Shown: one piece after another, positions 7,258-14,795 of the stretch | Layout of the letters: the number at the start of each line of letters is the position of its first letter | Position numbering within the stretch: position 1 is the first letter of the stretch | Origin: Bacteroidales bacterium | Lineage (GTDB): Bacteria; Bacteroidota; Bacteroidia; Bacteroidales; WCHB1-69 | NCBI GenBank assembly: GCA_031264975.1 | Contig: JAISDH010000187.1 | Coordinates: 1 to 17,465, forward strand | Length of the DNA: 17,465 nucleotides | Reading direction: 5' to 3' | Program-made: the position numbers and the translations under genes | Notes under the pieces: generated by a model | The model's input: the letters and a program-made list of their open reading frames with translations, nothing else | What the model was told of the DNA's origin: nothing | Database searches by the model: none

Positions 7258-7413
7258 ATGAACAACATTTTTTTTGAAAACCAACTCGTTGGTATGGATG
7301 TTGACCCAGATCCTCAAATAGCTCCACTTGCTGCGGTAGTTATTGGGAGTGTAATAGGCTCTGTGTCTGGCTCTGTAGCTGGTGCTGTTGTTGTCTATGC
7401 TATTGCTGAGTAA
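7258..7413 (+). CDS. Candidate RiPP precursor peptide, 51 aa, Cys-free glycine-zipper core
   Basis: The peptide starts MNNIFFENQLVGMDVDPDPQ and ends with the block GSVIGSVSGSVAGAVV followed by VYAIAE. It has no Cys, Lys or Arg and carries five acidic residues, four of them in the first 18 positions. The N-terminal part (about 1-23, up to ...QIAP) looks like a leader: FFENQLVG could be the hydrophobic element gripped by an RRE domain, followed by acidic DVDPDP. The C-terminal 28 residues are aliphatic, enough for one membrane span, with Gly at 30, 34, 38 and 42. Synonymous codons differ between the four repeat units, so the pattern is kept at protein level. It directly precedes two radical SAM genes and a CPBP protease gene. 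Role as precursor is inferred from context; no homologue is recognised. Confidence 0.75.
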   Translation: MNNIFFENQLVGMDVDPDPQIAPLAAVVIGSVIGSVSGSVAGAVVVYAIAE

Positions 7414-7420
7414 ACTATTT

Positions 7421-7453
7421 AGAACCACCACTGGCAAAATCTATGGTGGTTCT
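7421..7453 (+). terminator. Strong hairpin between precursor and first radical SAM gene (attenuator-like)
   Basis: AGAACCACCA (7421-7430) and TGGTGGTTCT (7444-7453) form a perfect 10-bp stem around a 13-nt loop, seven bases after the precursor stop codon and 33 before the radical SAM start. The T-run after it is short (TCTTTAATC), so it may be a leaky terminator or an mRNA-stabilising 3' structure. Either would raise the ratio of precursor to enzyme, a common arrangement in peptide-modification operons. Confidence 0.65.
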
Positions 7454-7486
7454 TTAATCATGTAAATCAATAAAAAAAATAAAAAT

Positions 7487-9124
7487 ATGCGTTTTTTAAT
7501 AGTAGATAATTTTAATGATTATTCATCAATTAGCTCAAGAGTCGAAAAGGGAGTAGATTATATATCAGTATTAATCTCGTCTTATATAAAAAGTATTAAA
7601 GGGAATCATGCCGATATAATTAATGCATTGGTAACAACTGATTTTATTTTTAATGTTTCATATTATTCCAAATATGATATGGTTATTATACATATTGATG
7701 AAGATAATATTTGTTCGGTATTAAGGGTAATTGATACAATCAAATCAATACCAATATTCTTCCTGTCCAAGAACGAAGATTTATCACAATACTTTTCATC
7801 AAGCATGATTAATTGCTACTTTAATTATGATGAACGAGAAAGTGAAATCTATAATTTACGGTTAATTCATCAACAATTGCATTTAGATGGATGTATAAAT
7901 GAAGCATACAAGATCACGTGTATATGCAAAGAAAAAAAGAGTGCGACAATTAATATTGGAAGTGGTTGTTGTCGAAAATGTTCTTTTTGCTCAATTTCGA
8001 ATTCAAATGTACATTATTATCCTGTAGAGGAAATTATTGAAGAATTAAAAGATAGTTTCAATGAAGGTATTACATACTTTCATATAAACAATCATAGCTT
8101 TACCTCAGATGTGGAATATGTCAGAAAATTTTGTAACTATTTGATAGAAAAATGTAGCAACTACGATTTTAAATGGTCGTGTTTTATCATTCCAGAAAAT
8201 ATTCTTGAAGATTTAGAAGTTTTAACTTTAATGAAAGAAGCAAAACTTGATAGGATTGAAATTGGAATAGAAAACATCAATCAATCTATTCTCAATAATT
8301 TCAATATTGATTTGAATGAAATTGATATTATGCATCTTATTGAATTTTGCGATTCTTTAATGTTTTCCTCAATTGTTATCAATTACATAGTTGGAGATCC
8401 TGATGAATCCGAAAAAACACTTACTGAATCAAAAAAATTTATTGAAAAATTAGTTGAAAAAACCTATGGAAGAATAGATGTTAATGTATCATTTTTTTAT
8501 CCTGATATGGATGCAAAATATGTTGAATATATTAATTTTTCCAAGAGAATTTCAATGCTAAGCAAATGTGTTAGAAGAAAAGAATCTTGTGTATGCAGTA
8601 CAAACCATTTATCTCTCGAAGACATCTATTATTGGAAGTGGAATTTAATGAAGAATCTTTATCTAAAAAGGAAGAGTTTTATTAGTAAGTTATCCCCACA
8701 ACAAAGAATAAATATTTGTTTATTACATCAATATGGAATTAAGACGCAATATTGGGAACTTATTTCGACATCAAGTGTAGTAACAATCGTAAATAAAATA
8801 GGAATCTACGATGTACATTTCTTTGTTAAAGATATTTTAACTAAATCGCAATGTTATGCACCGAAATTAATCTTTGACAAAGTAGAAATAGATGATGTAT
8901 CGGGCAAAGTTTTTATTCGGCCAACGCCATTTTTCGTAGAAGAACAGCAAATTCAATCTGCAATAGATATTAGCGAATTCAATTTATATGAATATATGCT
9001 TGCAGAAAAGAATTTGAATGAGATTATTTCTAACAATTGTTCGGAGGTTGAAGACAAAATTATAAAATTGTTAGAATTGTTGGAAAGTGTTCATTTGATA
9101 TATTATATAAGAATTTTAAATTAA
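7487..9124 (+). CDS. Radical SAM enzyme 1 (B12-type architecture, RRE-like C-terminus)
   Basis: The protein has 545 residues. The N-terminal 130 residues look like a degenerate Rossmann/B12-binding-like domain ('YDMVIIHIDEDN', 'SIPIFFLSKN') without a clear cobalamin signature. The radical SAM core carries CX3CX2C at C161, C165 and C168 (GCCRKCSFC), followed by 'ITYFHINNHSF' and 'LDRIEIGIENINQSILNNF', the usual strand motifs of B12-binding radical SAM proteins. After the core, 'LSLEDIYYWKWNLMKNLYLK' matches the C-terminal region seen in this superfamily. It also contains a Cys-rich stretch (CVRRKESCVC) that could ligate an auxiliary cluster or supply a hydrogen-donor Cys. The last 70 residues resemble a PqqD/RRE peptide-binding fold, poorly conserved. 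It probably modifies the peptide encoded upstream; the reaction is unknown. Confidence 0.85.
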   Translation: MRFLIVDNFNDYSSISSRVEKGVDYISVLISSYIKSIKGNHADIINALVTTDFIFNVSYYSKYDMVIIHIDEDNICSVLRVIDTIKSIPIFFLSKNEDLSQYFSSSMINCYFNYDERESEIYNLRLIHQQLHLDGCINEAYKITCICKEKKSATINIGSGCCRKCSFCSISNSNVHYYPVEEIIEELKDSFNEGITYFHINNHSFTSDVEYVRKFCNYLIEKCSNYDFKWSCFIIPENILEDLEVLTLMKEAKLDRIEIGIENINQSILNNFNIDLNEIDIMHLIEFCDSLMFSSIVINYIVGDPDESEKTLTESKKFIEKLVEKTYGRIDVNVSFFYPDMDAKYVEYINFSKRISMLSKCVRRKESCVCSTNHLSLEDIYYWKWNLMKNLYLKRKSFISKLSPQQRINICLLHQYGIKTQYWELISTSSVVTIVNKIGIYDVHFFVKDILTKSQCYAPKLIFDKVEIDDVSGKVFIRPTPFFVEEQQIQSAIDISEFNLYEYMLAEKNLNEIISNNCSEVEDKIIKLLELLESVHLIYYIRILN

Positions 9125-9129
9125 TTTTC

Positions 9130-10944
9130 ATGAAGAATCCGAAAGAAAATATAGATATTTTATTTATTGATGGGTTAAATAGAGAAAGTAAAAAACTATC
9201 ATATTTGGGTTATTTATTTCCTTTAGCAGCAGAATTAGAAAGATATCAATATACATTTAAAATATTGAATTTACATACACAGGACGAATATAATTTATCT
9301 AATTTGATCAACCAGTTAAATAAAATAAACGTTAAGACAATCGGAATGACGACTAACGCCGATAATATTGCAAATGTGTACAAAGTCTGCGAGGCTATAA
9401 AACAATATAATCCTTTAATACAAATAATATTGGGAGGCCCTCAAGTTACATATTCTGATATTGAGACATTAACTAAATGTAACTGTGACATTGTTGTGCG
9501 AAATATGGGGGAAAAATCACTTATTGAAGTGATGGATTCCATTTATAGAAATGGACTGGAATTGAGTGATATAAAAGGTATCTCGTTCAAAGTTAACGAC
9601 GAAATTAAAAAGAATGAAGATCATAGATTTTTGGACATAAACTCTTTTGCGACTCCACAATATGCTATTTTATCCGATGAAAAATACTGGATTATTCCTC
9701 AAAATGGAAAATATAAAAATTTCAACTCATTTCTAAGTATAATTGTCGCAGAGTATAACTATATTTTAACAGGTAGAGGATGCCCATTCCGATGTGCCTT
9801 TTGTGTCGAGGGTAATTCAAAAAATAAATACGTTTATCGCAGCTTGCCAAATCTAAAAAACGATTTAAGGTATTTTCTTTCAATTACAAAAGCTAAATAT
9901 ATTGCATTTGCCGATGATACATTTACCTCCTCTCCAAAGCGTGTATCTGAACTGTGTTCAATGATTAAAGAAACGCAAAAAGAATTTTATAATTTTATTT
10001 GGTTTGCAGAAGGTAGAGTAGATATTTTATCGAAGCATTTGGAAATGATAGGGATAATGTATGATGCTGGACTTCGTAAATTACAACTTGGAATTGAATC
10101 TGGTAGACAAGAAACTTTAAATATTTACAATAAAGGTATCAATTTGGATCAAATTGAACGCGTAATAAAAGAATCGTCTAAATATGAGTACCTTACAGTA
10201 TATGGCAATATTATGATGGCTAACCCGCAAGAATCTTTTAGTGATTTTTTACCAACTATTGATTTTTTTGAAAAATTATTAGAATTATCTGATTTCAAGT
10301 TTGATATTGGGCTTTCATATTTAGCTCCTTTTGTGGGTACTCCTATCCGATTGAATCCTCAAAAATATGGTATTGATATTTTAATTAAGGATTTCGAATT
10401 TAAGGCATCTGCAATGGAAAATGTTATATGTAAATCTTATAAAATGACCTTGTCAGAAGTTCATAGTTTACGACAGATAGCACATGCACGTATTCTTTTC
10501 TATTGCAAAAATAAAATATTTAAAATGCCTGCTAACAAAATAATCAATTTATTTAAAATTGCAATGCAAAGTTATTCAAATGTAATCATATTAAGTATTT
10601 TTAATTTACTTCCTTCTTTTAGTAGATATTTTACATTTGCAATTTCAAAAGAATCAATTTTTGTTGATAATCAAAATGATTATATTAATTATTGCCCATT
10701 AAGATTATGGGATTTGGAATATACTCCAGAAATAGGATATAGTTTTACAGACTTGGATGGAGAAAAATCTACTCTAAAAGATATTGACAAGCAATTATGG
10801 GAATTCGCATCTGGGAAAAATACTGTATCTGATATATATCAAATCATGAACTATAACAAGATGTCTTTCCTTGAAATAGATTATATTCTTTCGTTTTATA
10901 GATCATTAGAGAATAAATTAGCACTTCTGTTCCGCAAATATTAA
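9130..10944 (+). CDS. Cobalamin-binding radical SAM enzyme 2 with C-terminal PqqD/RRE-like domain
   Basis: This 604-residue protein shows a complete B12-binding domain in about the first 150 residues ('IIGGP'-like ILGGPQVTYSD and 'DIVVRNMGEKSLIEVM'). The radical SAM motif is CX3CX2C at C218, C222 and C225 (GRGCPFRCAFC), followed by 'YIAFADDTF' and 'LRKLQLGIESG'. The last 60-65 residues ('DKQLWEFASGKNTVSDIYQI' to 'LSFYRSLENKLALLF') have the PqqD-like winged-helix pattern that binds leader peptides. It starts six bases after enzyme 1 stops, so both are co-translated. Relatives with this domain order include C-methyltransferases and other peptide or natural-product maturases; a Val/Ile/Ala-rich substrate would suit C-methylation, epimerisation or crosslinking. 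Specific chemistry cannot be read from the sequence. Confidence 0.9.
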   Translation: MKNPKENIDILFIDGLNRESKKLSYLGYLFPLAAELERYQYTFKILNLHTQDEYNLSNLINQLNKINVKTIGMTTNADNIANVYKVCEAIKQYNPLIQIILGGPQVTYSDIETLTKCNCDIVVRNMGEKSLIEVMDSIYRNGLELSDIKGISFKVNDEIKKNEDHRFLDINSFATPQYAILSDEKYWIIPQNGKYKNFNSFLSIIVAEYNYILTGRGCPFRCAFCVEGNSKNKYVYRSLPNLKNDLRYFLSITKAKYIAFADDTFTSSPKRVSELCSMIKETQKEFYNFIWFAEGRVDILSKHLEMIGIMYDAGLRKLQLGIESGRQETLNIYNKGINLDQIERVIKESSKYEYLTVYGNIMMANPQESFSDFLPTIDFFEKLLELSDFKFDIGLSYLAPFVGTPIRLNPQKYGIDILIKDFEFKASAMENVICKSYKMTLSEVHSLRQIAHARILFYCKNKIFKMPANKIINLFKIAMQSYSNVIILSIFNLLPSFSRYFTFAISKESIFVDNQNDYINYCPLRLWDLEYTPEIGYSFTDLDGEKSTLKDIDKQLWEFASGKNTVSDIYQIMNYNKMSFLEIDYILSFYRSLENKLALLFRKY

Positions 10945-10952
10945 TATTAAAT

Positions 10953-11483
10953 ATGTCCAATATGCCATCAAAAGCCATAATAGCAACAGTCATTTACTCT
11001 TATATCATTATGGGTACTTTGATTTATTTTTCCCCAATTAGGATCGTTTTTACCATGATTGATACTTTATTAGGAGTATTACTCGGTATAATAATTTATG
11101 TATGTTGTTATATCATTAAAATTTTACAGCCTCGAAAAGACTTATCTTTACTCAAATCTGCTTTTTCAAAAAATGAAAATAAAATTCTTATTTGTGTAAT
11201 AGCTTTTTCTAATACTATGGTCGAAGAATTAGTACTAAGGTCATATATCTTGCATTTATCGCTGTTGCATTTTTCTGTATTGATATCCGTATTTATCAAT
11301 TGTGTTTCATTTTATATAATCCATCTTGATCGAAGGTTTATAGCTCTTACTATTAGTACACTTCTTTATTGTGTAGTTGTTATGAATAGAGACAATGTAT
11401 TGCCGTCAATAATAGCACATCTCATTTATAATTTTATGGTTTTTTTTAAAGTTTCAGATGTGATAGCACGTAAAAAAATATAA
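10953..11483 (+). CDS. CPBP-family intramembrane glutamic protease
   Basis: The 176-residue, multi-helix membrane protein keeps all three CPBP motifs. Motif 1 is EELVLR (EExxxR), motif 2 is FYIIH (FxxxH), and motif 3 is HLIYN (HxxxN). It is at the short end for the family, with about five or six helices. CPBP proteases are common in bacteriocin and RiPP operons, where they cleave leaders or protect the producer. Here the gene follows radical SAM enzyme 2 by eight bases, so leader removal from the peptide, at or in the membrane, is the natural reading. The initiator could also be the ATG at 10962. Its base composition is as AT-rich as its neighbours. Confidence 0.88.
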   Translation: MSNMPSKAIIATVIYSYIIMGTLIYFSPIRIVFTMIDTLLGVLLGIIIYVCCYIIKILQPRKDLSLLKSAFSKNENKILICVIAFSNTMVEELVLRSYILHLSLLHFSVLISVFINCVSFYIIHLDRRFIALTISTLLYCVVVMNRDNVLPSIIAHLIYNFMVFFKVSDVIARKKI

Positions 11484-11531
11484 TACAATATACTATGAAG
11501 ATAAACAAAATAATTATATTTATAATTTTAT

Positions 11532-11849
11532 ATGAAATCATTCGAATGCTCAAGCTGTGGTGAGTGCTGTAAACATGTGGAAGATGTATTAAAGAATCTT
11601 CCTGAAACAGCATATTTAATTGGAATAGAAAATACAAAATTTCCATTTACTCATAAAAATGGGATATGCGAAAAACTATCCATAGACAATCGTTGTACTG
11701 TGTATGATAGCAGACCTTTCATTTGTAATGCCGAAAAAATGGCAACATTGATTGCGGAAAAGTTTAATTTGAATAAAGAGAGCATATACATGCAGTTTAA
11801 AGAAATTTGTAACCAATTACAACATAAGTCAAAATCTAAAAACAAATAA
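11532..11849 (+). CDS. YkgJ-family cysteine-cluster protein
   Basis: The small protein (105 residues) has the CxxCGxCC motif at C6-C9-C12-C13. It continues with GIC (C46), RC (C55), 'YDSRPFIC' (C65) and a final C93, the full ligand pattern of the YkgJ/CxxCxxCC family (PF03692), thought to bind zinc or an iron-sulfur cluster. It has no membrane segment and ends in a Lys/Ser tail (KSKSKNK). Members co-occur with flagellin methylation and assorted redox loci, and the function is generally unknown. Sitting between the protease and ABC transporter genes, it may be a metal or cluster accessory to the radical SAM enzymes, or a further modification enzyme; this is inference. Confidence 0.85.
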   Translation: MKSFECSSCGECCKHVEDVLKNLPETAYLIGIENTKFPFTHKNGICEKLSIDNRCTVYDSRPFICNAEKMATLIAEKFNLNKESIYMQFKEICNQLQHKSKSKNK

Positions 11850-11851
11850 AT

Positions 11852-12778
11852 ATGATAAAAGTTATCAAAGTATCTAAAAGATATCATGACGTCAACGCCG
11901 TCAATGATATCAGTTTTTCTATTCCGAGAGGTTCTGTATTTGGTTTTCTTGGTCCTAATGGTGCGGGTAAAACTACATTGATCCGCATTCTTACGGGACT
12001 CATTGTTCCTGATAAAGGTCATGTTTTATTTGACGGACAAAAGCAGGACGAGTTAAATATGCGGCGTATAGGATATTTGCCCGAGGAACGTGGCTTGTAT
12101 AAAAAAATGAAAGTAGGTGAACAGACTGTTTATCTGGCTTGTATGAAAGGTCTTACACGGCAAGTCGCTGAAAGAAGACTCCGTCAGTGGTTTGAAAAAA
12201 TGAATATTTCCGATTGGTGGAACAAGCGATTAGATTCCTTGTCAAAAGGAATGCAACAAAAAATTCAATTTATTATTGCAACGATTCATCATCCTGATAT
12301 TTTGATTTTGGATGAACCATTTTCCGGATTAGATCCAGTTAATCAAGATATTTTAGGTAAAGAAATTATAGAATTAAATCAAACCGGAACAACTATAATT
12401 CTCTCCACCCACGATATGAATTCAGTAGAGCAATTTTGCAACCAAATAGTGTTGTTTGACAAAGGCAGTGTGCTGTTATCTGGCAAAGTAAATGAAATCA
12501 AACTGGCAAGAAAATCTTTCCTGTACGAATTTTGTTTCAAACAAAACGATGAATTGTTTGTGAATCAATGCAATCAGTTGGGAGCAACGATTGTTTCCAC
12601 AAATAAAATTGGCACCACTTTTTGCGTAAAAGCGCAATTCCGAAACGAACAGGAAGCCGAATCCGTGTTAATTCACACTTTAGGACAAATCGGCTTAATT
12701 TCTTTCCGGGAAATTCTTCCTTCCATGCACGATATTTTTGTTGAATCCGTCATCCGAAAAAGTGATATTAATTTATGA
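11852..12778 (+). CDS. ABC transporter ATP-binding protein (NatA/EcsA-like)
   Basis: This 308-residue ATPase has Walker A GPNGAGKTT at 34-42, the signature LSKGMQQK at 130-137, Walker B ILILDEP at about 150-156 and the H-loop histidine H187. The LSKGMQQK form of the signature and the roughly 85-residue C-terminal extension (DUF4162-like) are typical of NatA-type exporters. It starts two bases after the YkgJ-like gene stops, and its TGA stop overlaps the ATG of the permease gene (ATGA at 12775), so it is the partner of that permease. Transporters of this type beside peptide-modification genes often provide export or self-immunity by expelling the product from the membrane. Confidence 0.95.
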   Translation: MIKVIKVSKRYHDVNAVNDISFSIPRGSVFGFLGPNGAGKTTLIRILTGLIVPDKGHVLFDGQKQDELNMRRIGYLPEERGLYKKMKVGEQTVYLACMKGLTRQVAERRLRQWFEKMNISDWWNKRLDSLSKGMQQKIQFIIATIHHPDILILDEPFSGLDPVNQDILGKEIIELNQTGTTIILSTHDMNSVEQFCNQIVLFDKGSVLLSGKVNEIKLARKSFLYEFCFKQNDELFVNQCNQLGATIVSTNKIGTTFCVKAQFRNEQEAESVLIHTLGQIGLISFREILPSMHDIFVESVIRKSDINL

Positions 12779-14076
12779 ATCTTATGAACGAATTATTTCT
12801 TGTAATACATAGAGAATACATTATTCGAGTACGAACAATATCGTTTGTTCTTACCACAGTATTAACACCTATTCTTCTCTCATTAGTAGTATTATTACCT
12901 GTTTACTTTGTGACAAAACAAACCGATTACAAACCGATTACAATAGGATTGATCGACCCAGTCCAATATCTGAAAAATGCATTTACAGATTCCGAATTTG
13001 TTGTTGAACCACTCAAAAACGAAACATCGGATGAGGTAAAACAACTTGTGTTATCCGACAAATATGAAGGTATTATTTATCTTAATCGTTCCGATTCAAC
13101 TTTTACTAAAATTCAATATTATTTTACCAAGCAGCCGAGCATTTCGTTGATAGGGCAGATAAAATCAGCTGTGGAAAAAGTTGCAATAAAAGAAAAAATG
13201 ACAACTTATGGTATTAACGATGTCGATACAATTATTAATGCAATAAAAAAAACTGTTGATATAGAACTATTTAAAGTCGGCGATGATGGAATACAAAATG
13301 TAGGTGGTTTGATTAAACCTCTATTGAGTATCATATTGGGACTAATTATTTATATGTTCGTATTTATGTTTAGTATTCGAGTAATGCGCGGAGTATTGGA
13401 AGAAAAAGGAGGTCGTATAGTGGAGCTAATCATTACATCTATCTCGCCGGTTAAATTTATGACGGGGAAAATTATCGGTATAGCCATGGTGGGTTTGACA
13501 CAAATAGTTTGTTGGTTTATTATTTTTTCTGTAATGGGAGTATTTTTGCCAACTACTTCAAATATATCATCTGATTACCCGGGTAATTTTATTGCTCAAC
13601 AAGCTACCTCGGGAAATATCAACCAGATATTAATCAATATTAATCAATTGGATATTAATACTGTCGCCTTCTCCTTTGTGTTTTTCTTTATAGGTGGGTA
13701 TTTATTATATTCTTCTATATTTGCTGCTATTGCAGCTGCAGCAAAAAACGAGGAAGAAGTAGGTATGTTCTCAATGATTATTACAATACCATTGTTGATG
13801 GCTATCATTGTTTTATCAAGCGTTATCATTAGTCCCGACAGTTCACTTTCTTATTGGTTTTCTATCATTCCATTTACGTCTCCTGTTGTTATGATGGGAC
13901 GTATTGTTTATGGGGCACCTATGCAAGATATATTATTGTCTATGTTTCTTTTAATTGTAACCGCAGGCACTGTTATATGGCTATCAGGAAAGATATATAA
14001 AATGAAAATTTTATATGCCGGTAAAAAGGTAACAATGAGAGAAATAATTTCCTGGATAAAAAATGCTAATAAATAA
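12775..14076 (+). CDS. ABC-2 type permease (NatB-like)
   Basis: The permease has 433 residues with the NatB plan. A cytoplasmic amphipathic start ('LFLVIHREYIIRVRTISFV') leads to a first transmembrane helix (about 24-46) and a large extracytoplasmic domain (about 47-180). A cluster of about five further helices fills the C-terminal half. 'VMRGVLEEKGGRIVELIITS' is the conserved ABC-2 coupling motif after TM2. It forms the transporter with the ATPase it overlaps by 4 bp. The substrate could be the modified peptide, sodium, or a lipid-like molecule; context favours the peptide. Confidence 0.9.
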   Translation: MNLMNELFLVIHREYIIRVRTISFVLTTVLTPILLSLVVLLPVYFVTKQTDYKPITIGLIDPVQYLKNAFTDSEFVVEPLKNETSDEVKQLVLSDKYEGIIYLNRSDSTFTKIQYYFTKQPSISLIGQIKSAVEKVAIKEKMTTYGINDVDTIINAIKKTVDIELFKVGDDGIQNVGGLIKPLLSIILGLIIYMFVFMFSIRVMRGVLEEKGGRIVELIITSISPVKFMTGKIIGIAMVGLTQIVCWFIIFSVMGVFLPTTSNISSDYPGNFIAQQATSGNINQILININQLDINTVAFSFVFFFIGGYLLYSSIFAAIAAAAKNEEEVGMFSMIITIPLLMAIIVLSSVIISPDSSLSYWFSIIPFTSPVVMMGRIVYGAPMQDILLSMFLLIVTAGTVIWLSGKIYKMKILYAGKKVTMREIISWIKNANK

Positions 14077-14087
14077 AATTTAAGATT

Positions 14088-14789
14088 ATGAACACATTTT
14101 TTTTAGCGCTTTTCCGTCCGGTAAAAGCATTTAACGAAGTAAAGCTTGCCGATAAATTTTCGGCAATGAGTTTGATTATACTTTTGTTTTTAATGTTGTC
14201 TAATCTGATATTGCTGATTCCTGCTACGGTAAAAATAAATACAATTACATTTTCTTCCATCTCTCTTCCTGAAGACCAATTGGATACAATTACGCGGGTA
14301 GCTTATAAAATGAGATACCTGCAAGCAGCAGGTACTACCATTCTTTATCTTATTATGTCTCTTTTTTGTGCTTTATTATTGTACGTATTTGTTCGCATAG
14401 CAAAAGAGATGTTAACATATAAAAGTGCTTTGCAACTGTTTATGTACAGTTATTTTATCGTAACAATCGGTGATTTGGTTAACACAGCGCTTCTTTATAT
14501 TCGGGGATTGGACGCCATTAAGAGCGTATATGATACCTCTCTGACTGGCCTTAATTTGTTAACTTCAATGGAACGAGTCGGAATAACGGAATATGTTTTT
14601 TTAAGCTATATAACTCCATTTCAGGTGTGGTTTGTCGTTTTATTATGTATCGGATTGAAAATCTTTACTAATATGAACACGGTTAAATCTGTTGTTATTA
14701 GTGTTTTGTTTTGGTTCATTACTATCCTGATCCCAACATTATCCGTGTGTTTTTCGGAATTGACGATGGAAAAGTCGGGAATTATGTAA
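14088..14789 (+). CDS. Yip1-like multi-helix membrane protein
   Basis: The 233-residue protein has about five transmembrane helices. Its opening 'NTFFLALFRPVKAFNEVK' matches the 'ffr.Pkeaf..i' start of Yip1-domain proteins (PF04893). In bacteria the family has no settled role. It begins 11 bases after the ABC permease and is followed six bases later by the next gene, so it belongs to the same transcript. It may help the NatAB-type transporter or act in membrane protection. It has no catalytic motif that I can see. Confidence 0.65.
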   Translation: MNTFFLALFRPVKAFNEVKLADKFSAMSLIILLFLMLSNLILLIPATVKINTITFSSISLPEDQLDTITRVAYKMRYLQAAGTTILYLIMSLFCALLLYVFVRIAKEMLTYKSALQLFMYSYFIVTIGDLVNTALLYIRGLDAIKSVYDTSLTGLNLLTSMERVGITEYVFLSYITPFQVWFVVLLCIGLKIFTNMNTVKSVVISVLFWFITILIPTLSVCFSELTMEKSGIM

Positions 14790-14795
14790 ACGATT

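Noticed and set aside
7345..7392. Tandem 12-bp DNA repeat (microsatellite) inside the precursor gene
   Set aside because: The units share encoded residues but not codons, so it is a protein-level repeat and not a slippage-prone DNA repeat.
7246..7437. 63-codon - strand frame opposite the precursor gene
   Set aside because: It is the antisense shadow of the precursor and hairpin; context and repeat structure support the + strand peptide.
11495..11563. 22-codon hydrophobic ORF (MKINKIIIFIILYEII...) overlapping the start of the YkgJ-like gene
   Set aside because: It is short, low-complexity and AT-driven, and overlaps a well-supported gene in another frame.
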